From the NCBI GenBank assembly GCA_029204045.2, contig CM055077.1, forward strand, positions 13,096,584 through 13,160,583: a stretch of 64,000 nt of DNA, written 5' to 3'. The position numbers were made by a program, and so were the translations under genes. Below, piece after piece: positions 1 through 8,789 of the stretch. The notes under the pieces are model-generated. The model was not told the DNA's origin. It searched no databases and saw only the letters and a list, made by a program, of their open reading frames with translations. Within the stretch, counting starts at the first letter, position 1. Each line of letters opens with the position of its first letter. The DNA is from Tillandsia leiboldiana. Lineage: Eukaryota; Streptophyta; Magnoliopsida; Poales; Bromeliaceae.

Positions 1-35
1 GATCCTTAGTCTTGACTTGCCCCTATTTCCTTCAG

Positions 36-106
36 GAGTGCAGGACATTGTTGGCGACGGGCGCACGATCACGGACGTACCGAACGCCGGACGACGCACG
101 CAAAAG
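36..106 (+). other. candidate LTR mini-exon (G1 5' LTR copy)
   Basis: A 71-nt segment is preceded by a pyrimidine tract ending CTATTTCCTTCAG and followed by AAAAG then GTGGGTAAA, a good donor. Matching segments of 60 nt with the same flanks occur in LTR A and both G2 LTRs. The sequence shows the splice-like signals; use as an exon is inferred. Confidence 0.45.
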
Positions 107-147
107 GTGGGTAAATTCGCCGAGGTTAATTGGGTAAGGGCGGACAT

Positions 148-372
148 TAGCAAAGGTGTTTCTCTCTAAGTTGCTCCTCGTGAGCAAAGGTGGGTTTCTC
201 TCTAAGTTGCTCCTCGTGAGCAAAGGTGGGTTTCTCTCTAAGATGCTCTTCGTGAGCGAAGGTGTGTTCCTCTTCAAGTTGCTCACAATGAGCAATGGTG
301 TTTTCCTCCTTAAGATTTCCTCATGAGCAAAGGTGTTCACCCTTCTGGTTGTCCTTATGAGCAACGCTGACC
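148..372 (+). repeat. 36-bp tandem repeat in G1 LTR
   Basis: About six decaying copies of a roughly 36-bp unit with core GAGCAAAGGTG and a pyrimidine stretch TTTCTCTCTAAG. The same array recurs at about 6658-6882 and 16195-16419 because the LTR recurs. It lies just after the candidate second donor of the LTR. Confidence 0.85.
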
Positions 373-764
373 CCGAATCTTATTCTATTCGCTTTATCAT
401 CTGAGGCTCAAGTTTTACTACACGCACACCAGCGGTTTGGCCACCGCAAGGGTGTGCTTTTCCGGAAAAGTGGTACGTTGACCCGTGTACCCCACGCGGA
501 GGTGGCGTTAGGGATGGGGGCCCTCATGGGTGGAGGGTGTGAGCGGTGACGCCGTGGTTGGTGCTCGGCGGCCGAGGCAGGTGCTCGGCAGAGAGGGGAG
601 GGGCACCGGGGTAGGGGCCCTGTGCGGTGTCCGGGGAGGGTGCCCGGTTTATGTTTGGTGCAGGTTGTGATCATTGTTGACGGTATATGGGAGGGGGGTG
701 ACAGTTGCTCTGGTTACAGTGGTTTGTTTTATTATAGTATTCTTGCTCATTATGTTTATTTCTA

Positions 765-788
765 GTCACTGACTTCCCACTCCGTGAC
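765..788. other. conserved 24-bp inverted repeat in LTR
   Basis: GTCACTGACTTCCCAC followed by TCC and GTGAC: the ends GTCAC and GTGAC are complementary. Near-identical 24-bp versions occur at 7275-7298 and 16812-16835 (G1 copies), and in opposite orientation at 33030-33053 (A), 36589-36612 and 44083-44106 (G2). All lie 650-720 bp from the LTR end. Confidence 0.7.
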
Positions 789-1318
789 AGGTTCGTCCAG
801 GGGCGAGTGCTGGGGCGCCGGTGAGGACGTTAGGGTGCTGATCTGATTTTTGGGTGACTTCAGATACAGTGACTCTTCTTTCCCTTTTCTTTTATTATTC
901 ATGGTAGCTAGTTGTGGATTGCGACACCCCCGTGGGGTCGAAGTGGATGTTGCCTTTCCTTTCCTTTTTGAATAATTGAATGAATACTGCGTTCTCTCTT
1001 ACTTGGCCGTTTTGAACGATGAAAAACAAAGAAAACCGTTTGCGAAAACTATTTCTAAAACGTGGGTGTCGTGTGGGCACCGAGCTTTATAAACCTTGTG
1101 GAATTTATGTGTTTGCGAACTGTTTTCACAAACGAGGGCATCGTGTGGATGCTGCTTTCAAAACCTTGTGATTATTTATCCTTTCAAAACACCGGCCTCT
1201 ATACTCTAAGTGAATGCTAGAATGTCATGTGAATTGTTTGGTTGTATGTGTACGAGACCCCAACTGATGTGGTTAGAGATTGTATGTACTACGCCTTGTG
1301 AGACACTTTGTAGCCGAG

Positions 1319-1378
1319 ACGCCGTGCATATACAAAGGGGCCTCTGCCCATTTGCAGAGCGAATTTGTGTATGCGGCG
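1319..1378 (+). other. LTR-terminal hairpin (G1 5' LTR)
   Basis: An outer stem pairs GCATATACAAA with TTTGTGTATGC and is extended by GCC/GGC; an inner stem pairs CTCTGC with GCAGAG around a short loop. Equivalent hairpins with different stem sequences lie near the LTR ends of A, G2 and Y. Confidence 0.75.
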
Positions 1379-1494
1379 GGTCTGTGCACGCGCCGGGGAG
1401 TAATGTTTTACAAAAAAAAATATATGGCTGATTCAGGGGCATCGGTGGCTCCTCTTCCGCGCGATTCGTACCCCCGGGGCGTGACAGATTAAGA

Positions 1495-1506
1495 TGGTAT
1501 CAGAGC
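1495..1506 (+). promoter_or_regulatory. G1 primer binding site (tRNA-iMet)
   Basis: TGGTATCAGAGC, the usual complement to the 3' end of plant initiator tRNA-Met, lies nine bases after the LTR end. It would prime minus-strand cDNA synthesis. Confidence 0.9.
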
Positions 1507-1655
1507 GGTAAACTCTAACCACAACAGTCGGGGCCTAACATCCACGGGCGCAATACTCTGGCTGCTGAGTAATAAAGTGAACACGGGATAAATAAATAGA
1601 ACACGAGTGTACGTGGGGGAGGGTAGAGATTTAGTAGAACCCTTTAGGAGCCGGG

Positions 1656-2708
1656 TTGCCTTGTCAGTTATGTCTCTATGTTTGTGATGATCGGTATGCT
1701 TTCATTATGTACGCAGATACAATAGCAGTCCAACACAGTGAGCGACGACCGACGGAAATGGACGCCGCAGCCGGAGCGAACCGCTTGCTGCGCAACCAAC
1801 TGCCCGATGTGGCAGGACAGCTACTGACTCTCACGGAGCGTCTGTGCATGCTGACGCGGGACCTTGAGAGCGTTGACCACTTCCAGCACGGCCCATGGGA
1901 CGGTACCCCTCGCGGGATGCCACCGGCGGGATTTCCCACCTATCACGACGCAGTTAGTTTGGCCATGCGTGCGGAGCAAGAGTACGCCCGGCAAGGGTGC
2001 CCCTACCCTGACCCGGCGGAGGACCCCTATCTGGCGAGCCGCGCGACCAAACGTCCGAAGGTAGAACCGGAGTCTGGACCGGTGAAGAAGGAGGGGCCCG
2101 GCCCATCGAAGCCGTGCGTCATTTGTGGCGGCGCACATCGAATGATGGGCTGCCCCTGGCGGGATGATCACTGTTTCCGGTGTGGTAGACCGGGTCACAC
2201 GCGTTACACGTGCCCCCAGAAGCCAGGCGTCACTAGGCCCCCGGCGCCGGGACCTGTCGAAGCAGAGAAAGCCGCCACCCCCGCCTTGCAGGGGGGCCCC
2301 AAACCAAGGTACCGGGCGAACCAACACCTGGAAAATGCAAGGAAGGGTGGGCGGGTACCAACAGGGACCCCGGAGTCGCTACAAGGGCCCTGCGTCATCT
2401 GCGGAAAGGCGCATCGAGTGACGAACTGCCTCTGGAGGTACTCCCACTGCAATGGTTGCGGCAAATCAGATCACACCCGCGCTTCATGTCCGCGAGAGCA
2501 GGCCGCTACAGCCGCAACGCCACAACGGGAGGGACGAGAGGATACCGCGGCTCCCAACCCACAGAAGGACCGACCCGATGGCTCGCCGTCGGCGGACTCG
2601 TACGATACCAGGACCCTGCCCAACCACGCAGTGCGGCGCTGGCCCAGGGGTTGCGGGAGGGCTACCCCAGCCGCCCCAGCAGACGGAGCAACGTCCCGAA
2701 CCGAGTGA
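1656..2708 (+). CDS. G1 Gag-like protein with duplicated zinc-finger module
   Basis: An open frame of 350 codons lies 150 bp after the primer site. The first ATG is at 1656, but the in-frame ATG at 1758 (residue 35) is a likelier start, because from there the N-terminus resembles the start of the G2 Gag. Residues 154-186 carry a CX2CX3HX4C finger followed by a CX2CX4HX4C zinc knuckle (C173, C176, H181, C186). The same pair recurs at 246-278 (C265, C268, H273, C278). G2 Gag has the pair once. The retrotransposon-gag capsid domain seen in G2 is missing: only about 90 residues separate the N-terminal coiled segment from the first finger. It is presumably a nucleic-acid-binding structural protein of a non-autonomous element. 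No protease or polymerase follows in frame. Whether it is translated is unknown. Confidence 0.7.
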   Translation: MPCQLCLYVCDDRYAFIMYADTIAVQHSERRPTEMDAAAGANRLLRNQLPDVAGQLLTLTERLCMLTRDLESVDHFQHGPWDGTPRGMPPAGFPTYHDAVSLAMRAEQEYARQGCPYPDPAEDPYLASRATKRPKVEPESGPVKKEGPGPSKPCVICGGAHRMMGCPWRDDHCFRCGRPGHTRYTCPQKPGVTRPPAPGPVEAEKAATPALQGGPKPRYRANQHLENARKGGRVPTGTPESLQGPCVICGKAHRVTNCLWRYSHCNGCGKSDHTRASCPREQAATAATPQREGREDTAAPNPQKDRPDGSPSADSYDTRTLPNHAVRRWPRGCGRATPAAPADGATSRTE

Positions 2709-3149
2709 CGACAGGTAATACTTGAACTACTTCTTTTTAGTTGGGGACATCCGTCGAACCTGTGTTATACCATCCTTTCTTCATCTGTTATGGGTTTCGG
2801 CTATGTCCCGTCGTTAGTAATAGCTTCATTGTTTTTCTGTCCGTTTGTCCTCGGATCTTTTGGGGAGGGGCGAACGCCTTTAAGAGGGACTGCGGGAATC
2901 CGCCGTTGGCGTAGTCCGCAGATACTCCCTTCTCTTTTCGAAGATCCCTTCTTTTCTCCCATCCAAAACCAACCGGATTTGGCCTCGATCTACTTAGGCA
3001 CGCACTTTTTGTTCCATCCCACCTGGGGACCATGCACTTAGTAGCAAAAAGTAAAGGGCGGAAGGCACCGGCTGGGTGCATGGCAGTTCTACTAGCGCGG
3101 GAACAGGGGAGGAGCTTGCAGCTGCGCGTTGACTGCCCGGAATTAGATG
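2709..3149 (+). other. G1 internal region without recognisable coding
   Basis: No conserved domain is visible between gag and the pol remnant. Protease and most of reverse transcriptase are expected here in an autonomous relative and are absent. Position 2809 is where the match to the start of the second contig (12357) begins. Confidence 0.6.
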
Positions 3150-4310
3150 AAGCCCTGTAAAGAGCATGCACTTCCTTGAACCGCTCGACCCGGAAGGGAG
3201 CCAAGTTCTTTTGGACGGCCCAATGCTAAGGAAAGCTGTGAAGAGCCTGAAAAGCGATTAACAAGGGCGCCCGTGCTCGCCGTACCAACGCCCGGGGAAG
3301 ACTTCGAAGTATGCCGCACTGCATCGCGAATTGGACTGGAGGAAGTACTAAGGCAGCAAGGAAGAGTCGTAGCCTATGCGACAGGGCAGCTCAAGGACTA
3401 CATGTAGAGCTAACCGACACACGACCTGGAGTGTGCCGCAGTCGTCCTCGTCCTGAGACTGTTGAGGTACTATCTCTTCGGGGCCCACGGTAACGCACCC
3501 ACGGACCACCAAAGCCTTAAGCGCCTCTCCACCCAGAAGGGGCCGAACTTACGGCGAAGAAGGTGGTTAGGACTATTGAAGGATTTCGACCTGGACACGA
3601 GACCGACTGACCAAGTGTACATCGATGAGTTGCGGGGCTACACGGGACGCCGACACCTACTACTTCGGGCCAAGCTACACTTCAGCCCGGCCTATCACCT
3701 CAGATGGATGGGCAATCCGAACGGGCGATCCAGATCCTCGAGGACATACTCCGAGCATGCATACTGGTTTTGAATGGGCGGATGGTCACGCTACCTACCC
3801 CTCGTCGAGTTCGTCTACGACGTCAATTACCAGACAAGCACCCGGATGACACCGTACAAAGCATCGTACGGTAGGCGCTGCAAACCCCCCGATTTGTTGG
3901 AACGATCAGGGGCAAAGCGAGTCGGGTTGAGAGGCTAGTTGTGCCATAGTACGTGGGACTTTTTGGGATCCCGGAGTGCGACGGCCCCGTGGCCCATCGC
4001 CTCGCCCTACCACCGAATCACGACCGAGTTCCGGTCGTGTCCGCGCATTCACGCTTCGGAAGTATCCCCTAATCCGTCGCGAGTGCTTGACGACTCCGCA
4101 AATCAAGTTCAAAGGAAACTTGAACTACGAGGAAGAGCCGGTGCGGACCCTAGCGCGGGAGGACTGAAAAGCTACGAAGTCGGACATTTCCCTACGTGAA
4201 GGCGCTTTGGAGCAATCTGGAAGAACGTGAGACAACTTGGGAACCCGAATCGAGGGTGAAGGGGTGCTACCCGGACCCCCCTTCGCCGCAGGCGGGAGTT
4301 AAGTTTCGGG
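3150..4310 (+). pseudogene. G1 pol remnant (RNase H, integrase C-part, chromodomain-like tail)
   Basis: Frames are broken many times, but chromovirus pol is recognisable in order. From about 3183 the sequence resembles the segment leading into RNase H. Around 3465-3590 it encodes a match to the RNase H end (YYLFGAHGN, then DHQSLK and RRWLGLLKDFDLD). At 3690-3890 the integrase core end is seen (DGQSERAIQILEDILRAC in one frame). At 3935-4290 there is the chromodomain-like tail (GPVAHRLAL, then VKALWSNLEERETTWE). Most of RT, the integrase zinc finger and the first catalytic region are missing. G2 supplies the intact layout for comparison. The element therefore cannot make its own enzymes. Confidence 0.8.
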
Positions 4311-4338
4311 GACGAAACTTGTTTTTATTAGTGAGTGA
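4311..4338 (+). promoter_or_regulatory. G1 degenerate polypurine tract region
   Basis: The bases before the 3' LTR read ATTAGTGAGTGA; the equivalent place in G2 (minus strand) is AAGGGGTGAGTGG. A palindromic GTTTCGGGGACGAAAC just upstream (around 4303) is the usual mark of the end of Tekay-type internal regions. The purine run is weak, which may limit plus-strand priming. Confidence 0.55.
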
Positions 4339-4689
4339 TGTAAGACCTGACTTTTCCGTGACCCTCCCCGTTACCCCTTTTTCTTCGACTGCCCGACTAA
4401 GGGACAATTTTTTGGTGTTTTTCCGGAGAATCCGTCGGGGCTCGCGGACATTTTAGGCCGAAGGGCTCGCGAAATGGAGAACGGGGGCGCGATCGGTTTC
4501 AGATTCCGACTCCCGGTTCACCCGGAATAATTTTCCGAAGTTCGGACCCCACTTAGGCGCCCCGGGATCCGTGCGGACGATCGGCACGTTTCTCGAGGTA
4601 ATTATAGCCGCTGGATCTGTCCCTATTGATTAATTATTCTCTTACCCTTTGAGGGACCTAGGGTTTTAGGTGTTCCCTCCTAGGTCCCT

Positions 4690-4860
4690 TCGTTCGGCGG
4701 CTAGGGTTTCCCTTTAAGAGTCATCACGAGAGGGAAAAAGAGAGAGGGAAGGACGGCTAGGGTTTCTCTTTAAGAGTCATCACGAGAGGGAAAAAGAAAG
4801 AGGGAAGGACGGCTAGGGTTTCTCTTTAAGAAACACCACGAGAGGGGAAAAGAGGAGAAT
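4690..4860 (+). repeat. 56-bp tandem repeat carrying teloboxes
   Basis: Three copies of a 56-bp unit, each starting GGCTAGGGTTT and containing TTTAAGAGTCATCACGAGAG. CTAGGGTTT is the reverse of the plant telobox AAACCCTA, a common promoter-proximal element. A further CTAGGGTTTTAG is at about 4670. The array lies 140 bp before the candidate donor. Confidence 0.75.
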
Positions 4861-4998
4861 AAAACGGGGACCCAACCCTTTTTCGCTCTTGTACGACCGA
4901 CGGCGGGGCTTTCGAGGAAAGGACGGAGGTTCTTGCTCGCGGGATCAACCGGGCAACGTTAGGACGATCCTCTTCCTCTCTTTTCCGGCGGATCAAAG

Positions 4999-6545
4999 GT
5001 GAGTTTCTATTAGTTTTGTGGTGTAGGCGTTTCGGGGGGTGGGGTCTTCACGGGGAACACCGCCGCCGCCGCCGGACCGGCCGCGGGCGGGGCGCCGCGC
5101 GGCGCTTGGTGCCGCGCGGGGCCGCCCCGCACCGCGGGCGAGGCACCCGCGCGGCGCTTGGCCGCGCGGGGCCGCCCGCAGGTGGGGCGCCCGCGCGGGC
5201 TGGTGCCGCGCGGGGTCGCCCCCGCACCGCGGGCGAGGCACCCGCGCGGCGCCTGGCCGCGCGGGGCCGCCCGCAGGTGGGGCGCCCGCGCGGGCTGGTG
5301 CCGCGCGGGGTCGCCCCCGCACCGCGGGCGAGGCACCCGCGCGGCGCCTGGCCGCGCGGGGCCGCCCGCAGGTGGGGCGCCCGCGCGGGCTGGTGCCGCG
5401 CGGGGTCGCCCCCGCACCGCGGGCGAGGCCCCCGCACCGCGGGCGAGGCACCCGCGCGGCGCTTGGCCGCGCGGGGCCGCCCGCAGGTGGGCCGCCCGCG
5501 CGGGCTGGTGCCGCGCGGGGTCGCCCCCGCACCGCGGGCGAGGCACCCGCGCGGCGCTTGGCCGCGCGGGGCCGCCCGCAGGTGGGGCGCCGCGCGGACT
5601 GGTGCCGCGCGGGGTCGCCCCCGCACCGCGGGCGAGGCACCCGCGCGGCACTTGGCCGCGCGGGGCCGCCCGCAGGTGGGGGCGCCCGCGCGGGGGGCTG
5701 GTGCCGCGCGGGGTCGCCCCCGCACCGCGGGCGAGGCACCCGCGCGGTGCTTGGCCGCGCGGGGCCGCCCGCAGGTGGGGCGCCCGCGCGGACTGGTGCC
5801 GCGCGGGGTCGCCCCCGCACCGCGGGCGAGGCACCCGCGCGGCGCTTGGCCGCGCGGGGCCGCCCGCAGGTGGGGGCGCCCGCGCAGGCTGGTGCCGCGC
5901 GGGGTCACCCCCGCACCGCGGGCGAGGCACCCGCGCGGCGCTTGGCCGCGCGGGGCCGCCCGCAGGTGGGGGCGCCCGCGCGGGCTGGTGCCGCGCGGGG
6001 TCGCCCCCGCACCGCGGGCGAGGCACCCGCGCGGCGCTTGGCCGCGCGGGGCCGCCCGCAGGTGGGGCGCCCGCGCGGGCTGGTGCCGCGCGGGGTCGCC
6101 CCCGCACCGCGGGCGAGGCACCCGCGCGGCGCTTGGCCGCGCGGGGCCGCCCGCGGGCGAGGCACCCGCGCGGCGCTTGGCCGCGCGGGGCCGCCCGCAG
6201 GTGGGGCGCCCGCGCTGGGCTGGTGCCGCGCGGGGTCGCCCCCGCACCGCGGGCAGCGCGCTCGCGCGGCGCTTGGCCGCGCAGGGCCGCTCGCAGGTGG
6301 GGCGCCCGCGCGGGCTGGGGCCGCGCGGGGTCGCCCCCGCACCACGGGCAACGCACTCGCGCGGCGCTTGGCCGCGCGGGGCCGCCGCAGGAGGGGCGTC
6401 CGCGCGGGCTGGGGCCACGCGATGCTGTGCCCGGGCGGAGTGTGCGCCGCACGGGCCAGTGCCGGGCGGGGAACTCCGCCGCACATGGGTGGGAGTCGGT
6501 GTGAGTGTCGGATCCTTAGTCTTGACTTGCCCCTATTTCCTTCAG
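4999..6545 (+). other. candidate LTR intron containing the GC-rich array
   Basis: The left end is CAAAG followed by GTGAGT, a near-perfect plant 5' splice site. The right end is a pyrimidine tract followed by TTCAG and then G. The 95-bp array fills most of the 1,547 bp. Similar donors precede GC-rich arrays in the other LTRs of the window. Splicing itself is inferred. Confidence 0.45.
5060..6425 (+). repeat. 95-bp GC-rich minisatellite, about 14 units
   Basis: The unit repeats at exactly 95 bp in the first copies (for example at 5137, 5232 and 5327) and contains GGCGAGGCACCCGCGCGGCG and CCGCAGGTGGGGCG. Copies toward the right drift. Its base composition is almost pure G and C and very CpG-rich. 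Long reading frames on both strands come from this composition and are not genes. Confidence 0.95.
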
Positions 6546-6616
6546 GAGTGCAGGACATTGTTGGCGACGGGCGCACGATCACGGACGTACCGAACGCCGG
6601 ACGACGCACGCAAAAG
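6546..6616 (+). other. candidate LTR mini-exon (G1 3' LTR copy)
   Basis: Same segment as at 36-106: acceptor TTTCCTTCAG on the left, AAAAG/GTGGGTAAA donor on the right, 71 nt between. See the matching 60-nt segments at 33563-33622, 37143-37202 and 44642-44701. Confidence 0.45.
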
Positions 6617-7828
6617 GTGGGTAAATTCGCCGAGGTTAATTGGGTAAGGGCGGACATTAGCAAAGGTGTTTCTCTCTAAGTTGCTCCTCGTGAGCAAAGG
6701 TGGGTTTCTCTCTAAGTTGCTCCTCGTGAGCAAAGGTGGGTTTCTCTCTAAGATGCTCTTCGTGAGCGAAGGTGTGTTCCTCTTCAAGTTGCTCACAATG
6801 AGCAATGGTGTTTTCCTCCTTAAGATTTCCTCATGAGCAAAGGTGTTCACCCTTCTGGTTGTCCTTATGAGCAACGCTGACCCCGAATCTTATTCTATTC
6901 GCTTTATCATCTGAGGCTCAAGTTTTACTACACGCACACCAGCGGTTTGGCCACCGCAAGGGTGTGCTTTTCCGGAAAAGTGGTACGTTGACCCGTGTAC
7001 CCCACGCGGAGGTGGCGTTAGGGATGGGGGCCCTCATGGGTGGAGGGTGTGAGCGGTGACGCCGTGGTTGGTGCTCGGCGGCCGAGGCAGGTGCTCGGCA
7101 GAGATGGGAGGGGCACCGGGGTAGGGGCCCTGTGCGGTGTCCGGGGAGGGTGCCCGGTTTATGTTTGGTGCAGGTTGTGATCATTGTTGACGGTATATGG
7201 GAGGGGGGTGACAGTTGCTCTGGTTACAGTGGTTTGTTTTATTATAGTATTCTTGCTCATTATGTTTATTTCTAGTCACTGACTTCCCACTCCGTGACAG
7301 GTTCGTCCAGGGGCGAGTGCTGGGGCGCCGGTGAGGACGTTAGGGTGCTGATCTGATTTTTGGGTGACTTCAGATACAGTGACTCTTCTTTCCCTTTTCT
7401 TTTATTATTCATGGTAGCTAGTTGTGGATTGCGACACCCCGTGGGGTCGAAGTGGATGTTGCCTTTCCTTTCCTTTTTGAATAATTGAATGAATACTACG
7501 TTCTCTCTTACTTGGCCGTTTTGAACGATGAAAAACAAAGAAAACCGTTTGCGAAAACTATTTCTAAAACGTGGGTGTCGTGTGGGCACCGAGCTTTATA
7601 AACCTTGTGGAATTTATGTGTTTGCGAACTGTTTTCACAAACGAGGGCATCGTGTGGATGCTGCTTTCAAAACCTTGTGATTATTTATCCTTTCAAAACA
7701 CCGGCCTCTATACTCTAAGTGAATGCTAGAATGTCATGTGAATTGTTTGGTTGTATGTGTACGAGACCCCAACTGATGTGGTTAGAGATTGTATGTACTA
7801 CGCCTTGTGAGACACTTTGTAGCCGAGA

Positions 7829-7887
7829 CGCCGTGCATATACAAAGGGGCCTCTGCCCATTTGCAGAGCGAATTTGTGTATGCGGCG
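7829..7887 (+). other. LTR-terminal hairpin (G1 3' LTR)
   Basis: Same two-stem inverted repeat as at 1319-1378, located about 110 bp before the LTR end at 7995. The third copy in the overlapping contig is at 17367-17425. Confidence 0.75.
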
Positions 7888-8197
7888 GGTCTGTGCACGC
7901 GCCGGGGAGTAATGTTTTACAAAAAAAAATATATGGCTGATTTAGGGGCATCGGTGGCTCCTCTTCCGCGCGATTCGTACCCCCGGGGCGTGACATACCT
8001 TGCCTCCACGAGGTCCGCACGCAAAACGGAGCACGCTGCGTCCAACCACACGACCGTGGCGCTCTGCGGATGTCCCGAAACAAGCCGGCGGGTCCACGCG
8101 ACGGAAAAACCCCACAACCGCCCCCGGCGGAAGCTAAAAACCCCACCGCAAGCTGCCAGAAGCGAAGAAATCACAAAATCAATCAAAACGTCAAAAC

Positions 8198-8525
8198 CGA
8201 GCATGCCGACGGCGAAAAACAGTCTCCGTCGGCGAAAACAGCCTCCGTCAGCGAAAACCAGCGCCGACGGCGGAAAACAGCCCGCGGCGGCGAAAAAACA
8301 GCTCCGTCGGCGAAAACCAGCGCCCGACGGCGAAAAAAAAGCCGAAGCGGCGGCGAAAAACAGCTCCGTCGGCGAAAACCAGCGCCCGACGGCGAAAAAC
8401 AGCACGCGGCGGCGAAAAGAAACTCCGTCGGCGAAACCAGCGCCCGACGGCGAAAAACAGCACGCGGCGGCGAAAAACAGCTCCGTCGGCGAAAACCAGC
8501 GACCGCGGCGAAAAACAGCTCAAAA
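8198..8525. repeat. 59-bp tandem repeat built from GACGGCGAAAA motifs
   Basis: Units of 59 bp, each made of three near-20-bp sub-units: CTCCGTCGGCGAAAACCAGC, GCCCGACGGCGAAAAACAGC and an ACGCGGCGGCGAAAAACAG form. The second contig copy is regular at 59 bp (17838, 17897, 17956). Non-coding. Confidence 0.9.
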
Positions 8526-8789
8526 ACAGCTTGCGAAAAACAGCGAAAACTTGCGCGAAAGCCAGCGCGAAAACTGCTCGCAACCTGCTCGCGAAAACTG
8601 CTCAAAATCTGCTTGACGCGAAAAAGCAGCAGCCTACGGCGAACACCGCGCCCGACGGCGAAACAGCGGCCGACTGCGACCAACGGGCTCCGACGGCGAA
8701 AACACGGCGCCGGCACGCAAACCGAGGATCTCCCATCGTCGTCCGGAGCACGACGAGCGGCGAAAAACCATCCGCGCGACAGGGAGGCC

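Larger units (their letters stand above)
1..1486 (+). repeat. G1 chromovirus 5' LTR, 3' portion
   Basis: The first 1,486 bases match 6511-7995 (the 3' LTR end) with about four differences, so this is the matching end of the 5' LTR; its start lies left of the window. It ends in GTGACA at 1481-1486, and a tRNA-Met primer site follows nine bases later. The near identity of the two LTRs implies a young insertion. It holds a 36-bp tandem repeat, a candidate small exon, a conserved inverted repeat and a hairpin, each listed separately. Short ORFs across it recur only because the LTR recurs. Confidence 0.92.
4339..7995 (+). repeat. G1 chromovirus 3' LTR (3.66 kb)
   Basis: Begins TGTAAGACCTG and ends GGGGCGTGACA, giving TG...CA termini. 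Its last 1.49 kb matches window positions 1-1486. Order within: TGTAAG start, three 56-bp telobox repeats, a strong donor at 4999, the 95-bp GC-rich array, an acceptor at 6545, a mini-exon 6546-6616, the 36-bp repeat, the 24-bp inverted repeat and the hairpin. At 3.66 kb it is longer than the 2.85-kb internal region. The target-site duplication cannot be checked because the left end is outside the window. Confidence 0.88.

Noticed and set aside
1210..1431. Small conserved protein (73 codons), identical at 7719-7940 and 17257-17478
   Set aside because: Conserved only because the G1 LTR is repeated; the frame covers the hairpin and no homolog is recognisable.
4690..4860. Interstitial telomere repeat
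   Set aside because: CTAGGGTTT occurs once per 56-bp unit, not as consecutive TTTAGGG copies.
5060..6425. CRISPR-like array
   Set aside because: Head-to-tail repeats without unique spacers, in a plant retrotransposon LTR.
5010..6452. Open frames of about 450-550 codons on both strands over the GC-rich array, and again at 14469-16200
   Set aside because: They follow the 95-bp repeat in several frames on both strands, are Arg/Ala/Pro-rich and have no domain. Low stop density in GC-rich DNA explains them.
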